DNA of 64,000 nt from Chrysopilus asiliformis (taxonomy: Eukaryota; Arthropoda; Insecta; Diptera; Rhagionidae): positions 19,951,487 to 20,015,486 of the forward strand of contig OZ035960.1 of the NCBI GenBank assembly GCA_964034945.1, written 5' to 3'. How positions within the stretch are numbered: the stretch's first letter is position 1; each line of letters begins with the position of its first letter. A program made the translations under genes and the position numbers. Shown in pieces: positions 45,451 through 55,937 of the stretch. A model generated the notes under the pieces. It saw only the letters and a program-made list of their open reading frames with translations. It was not told where the DNA came from and made no database searches.

Positions 45451-45650
45451 TGGCTACTTTTACTGCGCAGCATGACGAAAAACTGCGCTGCCTGCATCCT
45501 GTAATGTCTGAAGCTCGCTGCAACCCAGAAAACTGCAGAGCATTTGAGGCAGATTTTTAGCAAAAATAACAATAAAGAGAAGTTGGAAGGGGTTATCCAG
45601 CAGAATGCGGTCGCGCAGTATGCGGAAAAGCAGCGCAGTAAAAATAGCCA
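45451..45650. mobile_element. 200-bp MITE-like element, CTGCGC words
   Basis: The left arm TGGCTACTTTTACTGCGCAG is mirrored at the right (inverted TGGCTATTTTTACTGCGCTG, ending 45650), about 20 of 22 bp. The interior repeats ctgcgc, gctgc, cgcagt and gcagcg in both orientations. Non-coding, with no clear target duplication. Confidence 0.75.
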
Positions 45651-45669
45651 GGTCTGAATTACTGCGAAT

Positions 45670-46350
45670 ATACTATCGAGGAGTATACAGCACTGAGGGT
45701 ATACGGTATCGAGGTTTTAATGTATTTTATTTATGAAAATTTTCGACCTCCGTATTTTGCATGAAAAAACATTTCCCGAGCACTCTTGTGTCGATTAGAG
45801 CATTATTACACAAATGTCTTTAAATCTGTCAGTCTGCTTGCCTGTGTACAAAATTTCTCAATAAGTAATAAAGCTAGAGTCATGGAATTTTACACCCGTG
45901 TTTCGTCCTGGAATGGGACGATCCTACCTCTTTTTGGACGATCCTCCAACTTTTGGGGGAAATCTATTAACCGAAAGTAACCAAAATGGCAGCTTTTTTT
46001 CGTTTTTCGCATTCACTCCGAAACTACACGTTTTTTAGTAGTCTTAGGTATAACTATCTTTTACCGTTATCGAGATATCATTAAGAATTCAAAAAATATA
46101 TTTTTGCGAATTGCTTGCAAACTAACGGTTTAAAATTTTAATACCTTACAGAATTAAAGGTATTAAAATTTTCTAGATTTTTGCCTGTTACCGAAAATCG
46201 ATATCTTTTACCGTTATCGAGATATTTAAGATTTTGTAAAATAAAAATTCATATTTTTATGTAAATTCGTCAGGTAAATTGTGCAGAAATGTAGATTTTG
46301 TATAAGAAAGCCATGTGCTGTTCACATCAGATATTTTTTGTATGAATCGG
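45670..46350 (+). mobile_element. family A (mini-me-like) element, second forward copy
   Basis: The order is aattttcgacctccgtattttgcatg, cactcttgtgtcgattagagc, a short gtctttaaatctgtcagtctg tract, gtgtacaaaatttctcaataagtaataaagctagagtcatgg, ggaatgggacgatcc, several ttaccgttatcgagata, then gtagattttgtataagaaagccatgtgctgttcacatcag. Its octamer tract is only about two units, against about 75 at 36057-36664. Confidence 0.75.
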
Positions 46351-46354
46351 AAGG

Positions 46355-48405
46355 AAGTATGTAGAGAAGGATTAATTAAGACATATTATTTACGATTAAT
46401 CGGTATAAACTATTAAGTAAGTATTCAAAAGCAAAAAAATTTCATTTAAAGAAATGTGTGTCCAAATTTTTGATTTTTTTAAAATTTACCCAGTTTGAAA
46501 CCCCCTCGGTTTCAACCCATTCAATAATAATAAAATCTCCCCACCACTTAAAAAAGTAGCTCAAATATTCTGTTACGCAATAGCAAACACAGAAGAAAGA
46601 AAAATTAATTTCAGTAAAATAATCACAACATCGCTCGTGGAAAATTCTACTGTATGCGACAGTATGTCAGCATTTCCCCTAGGATAGCGCAAAAAAAACC
46701 CAACTCTGCACCTTCCGGCAATGGTTCCGATGATAAAAGTCCCAAACACAATAACAGATCTAAAAATTAAAAACAAAAACCCCCGACCAGCAGCATATTT
46801 ATACATGACCGAAATGGACAAACAAAACGTATGTACGTTATGTTCAGAGATATAAACATTTTTATTTTTATGTAATGCTGGTATACGTAACGTTCTGGAT
46901 TCAAACCCGTATAGAGTCCCGGTTAGATGGGGATGGGATTCGCAGTGTTAGTAAATCTACTGGCGATGGCATCTCCGTTTTTGCCTGATTCAAGAAATTT
47001 GAGGAATTATGGGCACACGTCCGACCATATTTCTTCATCTCTGGACCGGCTTCGGGCCGTTTTTTTTTCTTGCTCTTGACAGTTTTTTTTCGGTCCCCAT
47101 CACTTCCTTTCTTTTGTTTTTCCGGGAAGGTCTGATGTCCTTCAATACCTACTCGGAGGAGAATCTCATCCTCCTTCGCTTGGGGCATTCTTCATTCTGC
47201 TACGTTGAGGTAACAAATGCTTTATACTGTGTCCCCAAGGTGTGCTTCCGCTCCGGTTCGTTACGTGGTTACGATTCCCAGTATTTTCATACACCGAAAT
47301 CAACTTTATAGAATATTTCTGGAGCATTGTTTGATATATTATGATCAAAAAGGAAGTCCAAGAATGAACGAAATTCTTCTGTTTCAAGAAGAAAAAAAAA
47401 ACAACCAATGTTGTCGCAAAAGGAATTTTCCAGGCAATGATGAATTGTAGGAGAGAAAAAAAAATTTACACAATAACGAAAAGTTATTTTTAGTGTTTAA
47501 TTGATTTTTTGTTATTATATTTACCACTGTGTCACCGCCTAGAAACACACTCACAATATGTATACATAAATAAATACTGGCACTTTGGGAAATTGCTATC
47601 TCTGCAACTAATGATCATATTGTGGTAATTTGAAGGAAATTTGAAATTCATGAGTATGAAAATGTATTCATTCGATAATATTATCAAATAACAATTATTC
47701 AAAAGACAAATTACCCAAATTCATTCTGCTTAATAAATCACCCCCGAAATTATATTTCTTGAGTAGGCACTATTCGCTATATAAATATAGGTTACCAAGT
47801 AGTTAGTAATTATATGTATTTCGTATGAATTCACATATTCGAAACTTTTGCTATTCCAGAATCCATTCATTTGCTTTTAGACTTGCTTAGTTGATTCTAT
47901 ATGTTTATATTGGACTCGATTGTGGCACTAATTTATGCTTCAATTTCTTACATGACTGGCTTCCATAATAAATCCCTTAATTACATAATGCTTAGATCAA
48001 AGTTGTAAGAGTTTCGTAATTGAAACCACACAAAAGCAGTTGGCCAATGTTTCTTGATTTTCTTATTTCGTCTTCCCCCGGAGGTTGAAAAAGAAAATGG
48101 AAAAGGAACTATCATCACTCAGAAGCAACAAGACAAAAAAAAACAACTAGAATCCAGTATAGTTAGTTGTTCTACTCGTATAAGCAAAGATTGTCAGACT
48201 CAAAATAAATGGGAATTTACTAAAGAAAGTAACAAACTTATTGCACTCCAATTGAATCCCCTTATCCTTCCGGAGTCCACAAAGAACTTTCGGAAACTTG
48301 GACCCAGTTGGGAAAAATCTTTAGTTAATGGTTGTGAAAAATACACATAGAAATTTTTTTTTTTTATGCAGCCAATGAAGACAAATTTGCTCACCACAAA
48401 AATAT
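46355..48405. other. single-copy-looking sequence without recognised gene
   Basis: Overlapping opposite-strand frames at 46901-47450 and frames at 46573-46821 and 48054-48350 show no recognised domain. No tRNA could be folded from the ggattcaaaccc at 46899. Confidence 0.5.
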
Positions 48406-48409
48406 TAAG

Positions 48410-48985
48410 CCCACTGCAAAATTTGTAACGTTTTTTATACTCTATATGATATATCATATAGAAGTATATTAGATTTAGTATACCGTTTGTAACACATCGA
48501 ACCAATCATCGGGCACAAAAATGAACTACACCTGGATTTTGATTTCCGCATGTCCCTCCGTCTGTCTATCCGTCTGTATGTCCGTTTGCCTGTCTGTCTG
48601 TCCGTCCATGAACACCATAACTTTCGAAAGGATTGAGTTAGAGACTTGAAATTTTGTACAGTTGCGTTTCTCGGAAATGGCTAGGCTAAATTCTTGAATG
48701 AACGAAATCGGACCATTCCTACTACCTGCTCCATACAGTTTTTCTTTTTTATTTACGATTTTCTTGAAAACGGTGAGTTATGTTGAAAAATTTATAAAGG
48801 TAAAATGTGTTCAGAATAGGATTTTACATAACTCAGAGCAACTCCTTCCGCCTCTCCCATTCAAATGGAATACTTTTCCCTGTTTTTTCGAAAACGTTGC
48901 ATCGTATCATAAAATTTATAAAGACGAAACATGTTTAGAATCTGATTCTACTACATCAAAATCCAGTAGCCATATGTAAATGTTT
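48410..48985 (+). mobile_element. family B element
   Basis: It opens with the exact palindrome CTATATGATATATCATATAG (48442-48461). ttagtataccgtttgtaacac, cgggcacaaaaatgaactacacc and a GTCY tract (48556-48606) follow. The body has ataactttcgaaaggattgagttagagacttgaaattttg, ggctaggctaaattc and two cgaaaacg(g/t)tg phrases. It ends in a catcaaaatcc phrase. Same order as 41085-41600, and inverted at 57780-58140. Confidence 0.75.
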
Positions 48986-49008
48986 AAAAAATTGTACTTG
49001 ATAGAGAC

Positions 49009-49147
49009 ACACAGAAACCAAATTTGGAATTAGCACGGTAAGATCTATAAAAAAAAACCATATTTGTATTAAAAAACACCAGAGGGATGGATATAGATGA
49101 AACCTGTTCTATTGCTTGCAATGGGAAAAAAATTTCTCACAGTGTAA
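49009..49147. repeat. possible small TIR element
   Basis: The left end CACACAGAAACCAAATTTGG faces an inverted CACTGTGAGAAATTTTTTTC ending at about 49146. The end type resembles the word elements but similarity is limited to about 10 bp. Low confidence. Confidence 0.3.
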
Positions 49148-49149
49148 CT

Positions 49150-49980
49150 CCATTAAATCATATGGAGGAGTAGGAAATAGATGGATTTCGCCCGCATATA
49201 AAGTCTGGGAAAATTTACAGCTCTCTTCCGGGTAGGAGGAAGTCTGCAAAAATTCCTGTTCTCTCTCAACTGTTTACGAGGGAATTTTGAATTTTCCGAT
49301 ACCAGAATTTCCTCGTAACTTTCCCAAAAACGAGGCACGCGGGATCAACTTTATTGAAAGTTTTACCCAATCTCGGAGTGAAATCGATTGAATTTGACTC
49401 TAAAGTTTTGAGAGGAAGAAAAAAATCCCACACGTTTTCCCGTTTCGTCGACTGCCTTGGATTTGGATTTTTTTCTGGGGCAAAGTTTTGATTAGATTAG
49501 AAGTGAGTTTGTTCCATTAGGGAAGAACACTGGGATTTTGGATATAATCTTACCAAAGTATGCGGTATTACAATAATTGAAGGTATCTCGTGATGAAATT
49601 GTTTATTTAGTTGAATCGAAAGTTTCTTCCTTAACTCGGGAACAACAATGTTTCCTGCTTCGGAAATTTCCAAAACAATTTAAGGAATGTTTAAGTTTAA
49701 GCTCATTTAAGTTTCGTAATTTCCATTCAGTCTTTCGCCTGGGGGAAAATGCTAATATAACATGTTTTTGGAATGATGATTATTATTTTGAAAGTTCACG
49801 AAAGTTCACCGATAGACTTAATCAGATTAATCTTGTATTGCAGGAAAGTACATCGAAATTATTTTAAGAATCAATTCCTAGTGAAAATAAACATTATTTA
49901 GAAATTATGTTAAACACAGAAACCTAAGGATCGAGGGAAAAATCAGCCAAAATCGGAAAAATTTCAGCGTAACTAATTTC
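49150..49980. other. AT-rich sequence without recognised gene
   Basis: The 96-codon frame at 49577-49867 (starts MKVSRDEIVYLVESKVSSLT) has reasonable composition but no recognised family or splice sites. It could be chance. Confidence 0.45.
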
Positions 49981-49984
49981 GTTT

Positions 49985-50225
49985 GTGGAAGGGCTCCGTG
50001 GTCACCAAAAATGATTTACATACCGACTACGCGAAGGTCGCACAACGTGGATTGAAAAATATATGGAGTTGCAAATTGGTTGCTGCAATGCTACAGCAAC
50101 ATTGCTGCAACACTCATGCAACCGTTTGCGCAGTATTTTTTGTGACTATCGCTACAATAACTGATTCGCAACCGTTTCTGCAGAAACTCTTTTGTACCGA
50201 ACAATTACAAGGGTGGAAGTAGGGA
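49985..50225. repeat. GGTTGC/GCAACC word repeat, copy 2
   Basis: gagttgcaaattggttgctgc, acagcaacattgctgcaacactcatgcaacc and gcaaccgtttctgcagaaactcttttgtacc parallel 24430-24640 in order. It is followed by ggggcaggggggtgagg as copy 1 is by gagggggtggggggcagc. Confidence 0.7.
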
Positions 50226-50344
50226 GGGGCAGGGGGGTGAGGGAGTTTATACAAGTGTACATCCGAAAAATCTGTAAGTATGAATTCCTTGGTCTAAAGT
50301 TGACTATTTCTGTGTGTACACTGCACTCAGAAAAATGGAGGCTA

Positions 50345-50921
50345 CACTCTCGAAAAAATGGAGTCGATTACGCACCGAAAGGGAGTTTGAGGGAGTCCAT
50401 CACCTATTGGAGAAAATCGAGCACCGGGCTAGGGAGTTCACAACAATTCCTTATGGGTGTTAATTTTTAACAATTTTTCGGTGTTAAACCCAACTTATTA
50501 CCAAGAAAAAAACCTCGCAAATTCTCTTTTTTTTGCAAGCATTTCAGATGTTTTGATTTTTTTTCGTGTTTCCAAAGTTAATATTGACTTGTTAAAAACT
50601 TTTCTTGCATGTCTCTGCCGGGACTCGAACACGGGACCTCTCGAATTGTAAACCATTTGCCTTCCCAATAGGCTGTTGAAGCCAATTGGCAAGCCTCTTC
50701 TAAACGTGAACGCCCTTTACAATTAAATAACTCCTAAAAGGAGTTGTAGTGAATTTTTGACTCCTTTTCGGAGTTCATTTAAAATTTAGGTCAAAACGGT
50801 GTTAAATTGAATATTTAGCTCCGTAAAATAAAAATTTTAAAAAAAACTCCGCGCTACGGTGTTAAACTTTTAGCTATGTTTTCAGGCGGAGTTAATTCGT
50901 CCCCGGATTTTTTCGAGAGTG
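50345..50921. mobile_element. nested CACT-ended word element, AACTCC type
   Basis: Left end CACTCTCGAAAAAATGGAGTC and right end (inverted) CACTCTCGAAAAAATCCGGG. TA is outside both ends (50343-50344, 50922-50923). Words ggagtt/aactcc recur, including the palindrome AACTCCTAAAAGGAGTT (50729-50745) and ctccttttcggagttca. Contains a tRNA-like stretch at 50607-50695. Non-coding. Confidence 0.78.
50607..50695 (-). other. tRNA-like sequence inside a transposon
   Basis: On the minus strand gcctattgggaaggc resembles a D arm/A box, and gtgttcgagtcccgg fits a polymerase III B box (GTTCGANNCC). Spacing is about 40 nt, as in a tRNA. The anticodon arm and acceptor stem do not pair (no 5' partner for cggcagaga), so this is a tRNA-derived or pseudo-tRNA segment rather than a working tRNA gene. 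Confidence 0.5.
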
Positions 50922-51209
50922 TAACTCGACGACCTACATACGGCGTAATTGGCCTTGGGCAGGAAAATTTAGCCTATGCGAGGCGCGCGTTCGCCTGCAT
51001 GAGGGAAAGTAAAACTTGTGTTGACCTGTGGCCGGAGAAATTCTGAAATTAAGCCACGAGCAGGTGAAGTAGGGCATTGGGAGCTGCACGAGTTGACCTT
51101 AGATAGGAATTTCAAGGATGTAATGTCATGTAATGGAAACCTCTGTCAGCCAGCTAGAGGTCAGAGTTAACCTGACAAAAAGTTGACCTGACATTTTTCT
51201 GAGTGTGCT

Positions 51210-52020
51210 TCATTTTCTTCAAGTCATATATTATTAAATCAACATACATTTTCAGTGTTATAAACATTAAAAGCAGTCCATTTGCGAAATTTACGTCGTG
51301 ATCAGGCCAGTAGCTTTTATCCTTAGCTTTGAAAAAGTATTAAAACTCCAAACGACTTACAGCTCCTCAAAAGAAAAGCCTTTTAAGTATACAATTCGGA
51401 AATCGAAAACTTGAAGCCCACAGAAAAGAATCCTATCTCGTCGTCGCGGAAATAATAAAATACCATCGGTTGTAAAAATTTTATGTGTGTGGCCCATATT
51501 CGGAGTATATTTTTATCTCGGAAATTTATTTCTTTGCAGTAACTTTACGTGCAACTTTATAGATATCGCGATAATAAAACGAAATCTTATTCCATACGTC
51601 TAATGAATAATTTCTGCTTTAAAATCATTGAGGGAAAACAAGAAAATCTGAAGATCGTTGTGTATCATTGGCGATATTTCAAAACCTATGCTAATCATGT
51701 TTCTCGAAATGTTTAATATTTCTCACTGAAGGAACAGATTTTTATTTATGAGGAACGAAAATTTTCTTCTTTGCCGGAAAAATTTACATCAGGGAAAAAT
51801 CTTTCTCACGTATAGGTAGATTAGAAGATATGTAACGAGCGCCGCTATGGGCGAGACACCCAGCCGGAGGACCGGTGATTTCCATTCAAGTCGGCTTATG
51901 AATTTTAAATGAATCACACCTGAAGATGCTGTCTTTTTATTAGTAGTACAAAATCAACTAATTTTCAAAAATGTTCAGGCCTCTCTGTTCTACATAAATA
52001 ACAGAAATATGTATAAACAT
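51210..52020. other. AT-rich sequence with a small GC-rich patch
   Basis: 51836-51895 (gagcgccgctatgggcgagacacccagccggaggaccgg) is strikingly GC-rich against its surroundings. I do not recognise it. It could be the end of a retroelement, or a distant exon or UTR. The rest is unique-looking. Confidence 0.4.
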
Positions 52021-52026
52021 TTTATT
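52021..52026 (-). terminator. candidate poly(A) signal AATAAA
   Basis: The minus strand reads cgcAATAAAatg, starting 27 nt after the stop codon of the candidate exon 52053-52157. It is consistent with a very short 3' UTR. AATAAA is common in AT-rich DNA, so it counts only together with the exon. Confidence 0.35.
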
Positions 52027-52052
52027 GCGTGTAATAAAAAACGTGCAGAATG

Positions 52053-52157
52053 TTACGTTCCACTTGCTATGATCTTCTGTAAAACACCACAAACATTCAT
52101 CGCAACTTCAGTCATTGAGCGGTGCTCAGGTGTTGCTCCTGTATATGCCAGTGCCAT
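52053..52157 (-). CDS. candidate last coding exon of an unidentified gene
   Basis: The minus strand has a good 3' splice site (ctttcctacttgattcag), then 34 open codons and TAA. The peptide starts MALAYTGATPEHRS and continues MTEVAMNVCGVLQKIIASGT. Composition and codons look coding (A, G, T, V, E rich) against an F/K/N/I-rich background. The other two frames stop early. AATAAA follows 27 nt after the stop. If real, the rest of the gene lies to the right on the minus strand; 55938-55973 is a weak upstream candidate with compatible phase. I do not recognise the protein. The PEHRSMTEV run only superficially recalls the end of protein-kinase folds. A 35-codon frame alone is not significant. Confidence 0.4.
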   Translation of the reverse strand: MALAYTGATPEHRSMTEVAMNVCGVLQKIIASGT

Positions 52158-52159
52158 CT

Positions 52160-52540
52160 GAATCAAGTAGGAAAGTATAATATGTAGGTGCTTTCAAGAA
52201 AGAAGTGGAGAAAAAAACATAAATAATAGCGTAATGTACAAAGTACAGAAATATTTCAATGTCTTAAAGGTGCTTGACTGAGAAATATGCTTATGTCGAA
52301 TGTTTTCTTAATATTTTAACACACAGTGGAATAGATTGCGAAGAAAATTAATTTATCTGTTGTTTTAGATTTTAAATCGTTTAGTTGTTTTTCCAAGCAC
52401 TTTGATTTAAGACTCCACACGGTGGTATAATTAAAAACTTGGCATACTTGACATAATTAATTTGTACAACATGGCGTCTGACAACCACCATTTCGTTTTT
52501 TGGTATATGCGTATTCACATATTCGATTGTTATCGAAGTT
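52160..52540. other. AT-rich sequence without recognised gene
   Basis: No supported feature. Confidence 0.5.
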
Positions 52541-52544
52541 ACAT

Positions 52545-52650
52545 ATGTGTGCCAAATTTAAAGTTAAGCGTGTCAAAATTCGATTACAATTTGTACAGAG
52601 ACAAAAAATCAAACTAAATAAAAGCTATTAAAAAAAGATCGGCTACCGTC
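52545..52650 (+). repeat. family C tail fragment
   Basis: atgtgtgccaaatttaaagtt..gtgtcaaaattcgattacaa..agacaaaaaatcaaactaaataaaagctattaaaa matches the tail of 25670-26650 (agtgtgcaaaatttcaagtc..gggtcaaaatttgattgcaag..gagctaaataaaagcttttaaaa). Confidence 0.6.
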
Positions 52651-52699
52651 CTACAACTGTATGTGGTCGTAAGATTACATGATTATTGAAAACGCTTTT

Positions 52700-52790
52700 A
52701 AGAAAAACTGTGCTGCAGGCAAAGTCTTTGAAAAAGTAAATGACACAAATTAAAATTCTTTAAGAAAAATGCGCCGCAGGCCTAAGTATT
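52700..52790 (+). repeat. two tandem GCGCCGCAGGC-motif ends
   Basis: aagaaaaactgtgctgcaggcaaagt and ctttaagaaaaatgcgccgcaggcctaag lie 55 bp apart in the same orientation, matching the motif family at 1740 and 61912. Confidence 0.55.
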
Positions 52791-52799
52791 GTAACATTC

Positions 52800-54755
52800 A
52801 AAGTATACAGCTTTCATTTTGTTTAAAACACAATCCTTCCAGGAGTCGAGACCCACCGACTCGAAAACTGTTACGAAAACACGTCGCGTCTAAACAGGCT
52901 CTAAAGTGTAAAGCTAAATTTTTCAACCACATTTTTACAATTTCCATTTGGAACAAAATTTTTAAAAATTAGGTTTTTTTATATAGCTTCTTTACTTACA
53001 AGATAATCTACATATTTGAAACACAAAAACTCCGTATAATTTAAAAAAGCTTTTCAAAATTGACCCACTGTGCATTCCGATTGTTTGGAATTCACCTGAA
53101 AATTCTCCTTAGGTGTATTATTTTTTATTGAGTGAAATATATGAATGAATCAAGCTGAGACTTGGCTCTTTACCCCTGATTTTTTTTATTCGCTGGGTGC
53201 TTTTAAGGCTGATATAGAAGCTATTCTGCTGCTCCACTTTTCGCCTTGTGATGCAAATTCTTTATGTACACATCGCGGTGTGCGTACGATTCATATTTGA
53301 TGGTGGTTGGTGACCCCCATTGTCACCAGCAACGTCATCAATTCATTCAACCACCCCCCCCCCCTCCCCCTCCTAAACGTGATACATTACTGATGAATTT
53401 ATTTAGAAAAGAAACGAGCCAAGGGAGGAAATACATGCATGAGCACCTGGTGGCAGTGGTGACAAAATGCTGTTATAAAACTGAAAGCGACTGGTATGAA
53501 AAGCATCTCAAACTTTAAAAAAAAAATTGAGCGCAGGGGGAAGTGAAAAACAAGAAAATCCCATCATAGTAAATTCTTAGCAAGTCTGTATTTTCACCCT
53601 CGCGAAAAATGCAAAATTGTTGGCGAAATTGCTGGTAAAAATCCATCATATTGCTTTTTTTTCGGTCGATACATAAAAAAAACCATTATTGTTGGTAACA
53701 ATCGTGGAAAAGGATTCAGATGGAAATTAAGGAAAGTTACCCGCTTTTCTCTGCTTCTATACTCGCTGCTCTGTTCAGATTTTCTTTTCTTGATCTTTTT
53801 CTTTTTTTTTTCTTTGCATTGTGAACACAAATTTATGCAAATGTGATGCTTTGATTTCTGAATTTCCTTCAATTTTCTTCTGTTTCCTGGGGGTTGAGCT
53901 ACATTTCCCTTAAACATCCGCAACTGCAAGTGGGTTCCTACCGTTCGTTTTTTATACGAATTACTTACCTTTGAGTTAATAGTTACGAATTATGGATCTG
54001 TTATTCAAATGTTTTAAAAATGTAAAGAGATGTTGTTTTTTTTGTAAAAAAGACTACCCGTTTTAGAACTTGCTATAATTACATTTCGGTCAAGGGATAA
54101 TTGACCCTTCACATTCCGACCTTTCCTACGGGTATTCGTTTTTATTCGTTCTTTTAATCTTATAAAACTCCATTATTCGTAGAAGGTTCACCCATTAAAA
54201 ATTTAAACGAAAGTTTTTCCTTTCCACAAGAAAAGATTTTTTACTTCTTTTTATTAAAAAAAATCAAAACGGTTGCAGAAGGACTTGCTTTGAACTTCTG
54301 TTTTATTTAAAAGTTTTTTTTTAAATATATAATTGATTTATGAATCAGTAAACGGCATAGAATAATAACTGAAAGAAAATTGGGAGAAATTTTAAGAATA
54401 CACTCTGCCTTTCAAATGGAATTAATAAATAAATGAAAATGAATAAATATCTGAGTAATTGATTAAGGTCTGTTTGCTGATACAAGTCATAACTATTTGA
54501 GTTATGCTTAGCCCTCTTAACCCATAGAAATTCTGGCACTTAACAAATTTAAGTTCGACATAAGTTGCTAAGTTTCGTTGGTGCAAACCGCTCTAAATTT
54601 GATAAATTTATTAATTTAATAGAAAACCTAATTATTTTTGAAGATAAATGGCAAGTGCTTAAGAAAAAAGTGAAAAAATAAAAAAAATGTTTCCGATATA
54701 ACCTTTTTTTGACGACAAAAAAAAAATTGGTAACCGGAAATTTGAACAAATTTTG
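52800..54755. other. AT-rich sequence without recognised gene
   Basis: Contains a C-rich run (53352-53375) and low-complexity K/S-rich frames. A perfect-looking minus donor (caaag|gtaagt near 53966) bounds a block with stops in all frames, so no coding exon is called. Confidence 0.5.
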
Positions 54756-54759
54756 TTTT

Positions 54760-55045
54760 GGTCCTCCAAATGGCGGGGTTGGTTAGACACTCGTTAGCTA
54801 AAGCGCTAGCTAAAGTTGAGAAAACTTCGTTAGAGTATGTTTAAATTAGGAAAAAAAATTGGTTGGGTGGGATTTCTATATTTTTTCTTGACTATTTAAC
54901 AATGGGTGCCACTTTTAAATAGTCATATGTGAAAACTAAATTTCCAACGAACATCTGTGTCAAATTTCAGGCCAATCGGTTCCGCTGTTTCCACATGAAA
55001 GAGGAACAGACCATCACACACCAACAAATTTATATAAGTATTTCA
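54760..55045 (+). repeat. family J repeat (3' phrase shared with C' tails)
   Basis: Ends tctgtgtcaaatttcaggccaatcggttccgctgtttccacatgaaagaggaacagaccatcacacaccaacaaatttatataag. The same grammar (AAATTTCA..CCAATCGGTT..strong/weak..TATATA) closes 22195-22760 and 43145-43600. It is a common form of 3' end in arthropod interspersed repeats. The 5' limit is uncertain. Confidence 0.5.
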
Positions 55046-55049
55046 GTAT

Positions 55050-55937
55050 AGAATACCAGTTAATCACTTTTTTTTGCTACATCAAATTTGTGAAAAAATT
55101 AATTCAAAATTTTATTCAAACACCTGCAAAAATTATAATAAGATTATTCTTTAATAAGCAATGAGTGGAATGTGTTAACAGTTTCTAATTTGTTGAAAAA
55201 AGAAATTAAAAATTCAAATTTAACTCACAGCCAAATCCGGATTCCAAAAAATTAATGAATATTTAATCAACATCAAGAACGTGAAAAAAATGAGCACAAC
55301 CGAAAAATATTTGTGAACCGTTCTTCATTCTATACGCAGAATATCTCAAAGATTCTTGAAAAACTGGACTAAGGCAGTAAAGTTAACGTAATTAATTAGT
55401 CAATGGGTCAATAGAGTTGTCCTCCATGAAGTCATAAAATGTTGGCCGAGTGTTGAAAATAGTAAAACAACAGAAATTCATGTTTCTCTTATGTTGCGCG
55501 AATGAATGAATTGCGGTAGGCGTTAGGTAATAATAAGCTACAAGAGAATTTTAATTTCTGTCCGAAATGATGGAAAACATGAAAATTCGCACTGAGATAA
55601 TTAAGCGTGTCAGAAACAATTATAATTTCCATTTGAAATACTGAAAGTTTTGTCGCTAATATAGGACTGAAAAATGATCATTAGTGAATAATAATTTCGG
55701 TGATGAACCTTTGTGTGTTGAATGAAAAAGTCATAATTGCCCTGCTAAAAGGTTGTTCACATTTCCCAGATAAATCATAATCAGGGTAAATCACCGGTGA
55801 AGACGGGGAAAATCTCCATTGTGGAATGTGTGACGACGCAATAGTTTGACACGCAGCCAAATAATAAAATAACAATGTAACAAACATGTTGAATAAATTT
55901 GTGCTATATTCGAAGAAAAAAAACCCACCCACCTTAC
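55050..55937. other. AT-rich sequence without recognised gene
   Basis: No supported feature. The minus frame at 55681-55932 has no domain. Confidence 0.5.

Larger units (their letters stand above)
50324..51205. mobile_element. outer CACT-ended element, TTGACCTG words, with nested element
   Basis: The left end CACTCAGAAAAATGGAGG (50324) faces an inverted CACTCAGAAAAATGTCAGG ending at 51205. TG lies directly outside both ends (50322-50323, 51206-51207). ttgacctg / aacctgac words recur near the right end. It holds the GC-rich family E block (50940-51060), also found at 26826-26995, and is split near its left end by the element 50345-50921. Confidence 0.7.

Noticed and set aside
46890..46930. 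ggattcaaaccc as a possible tRNA T-arm
   Set aside because: No matching D arm, anticodon arm or acceptor stem could be paired at the required spacing.
53950..54060. Minus-strand block ending in a near-ideal donor (caaag|gtaagt)
   Set aside because: The 29-nt block between the nearest acceptor and this donor has stops in all three frames, so it cannot be a coding exon. A UTR exon cannot be judged.
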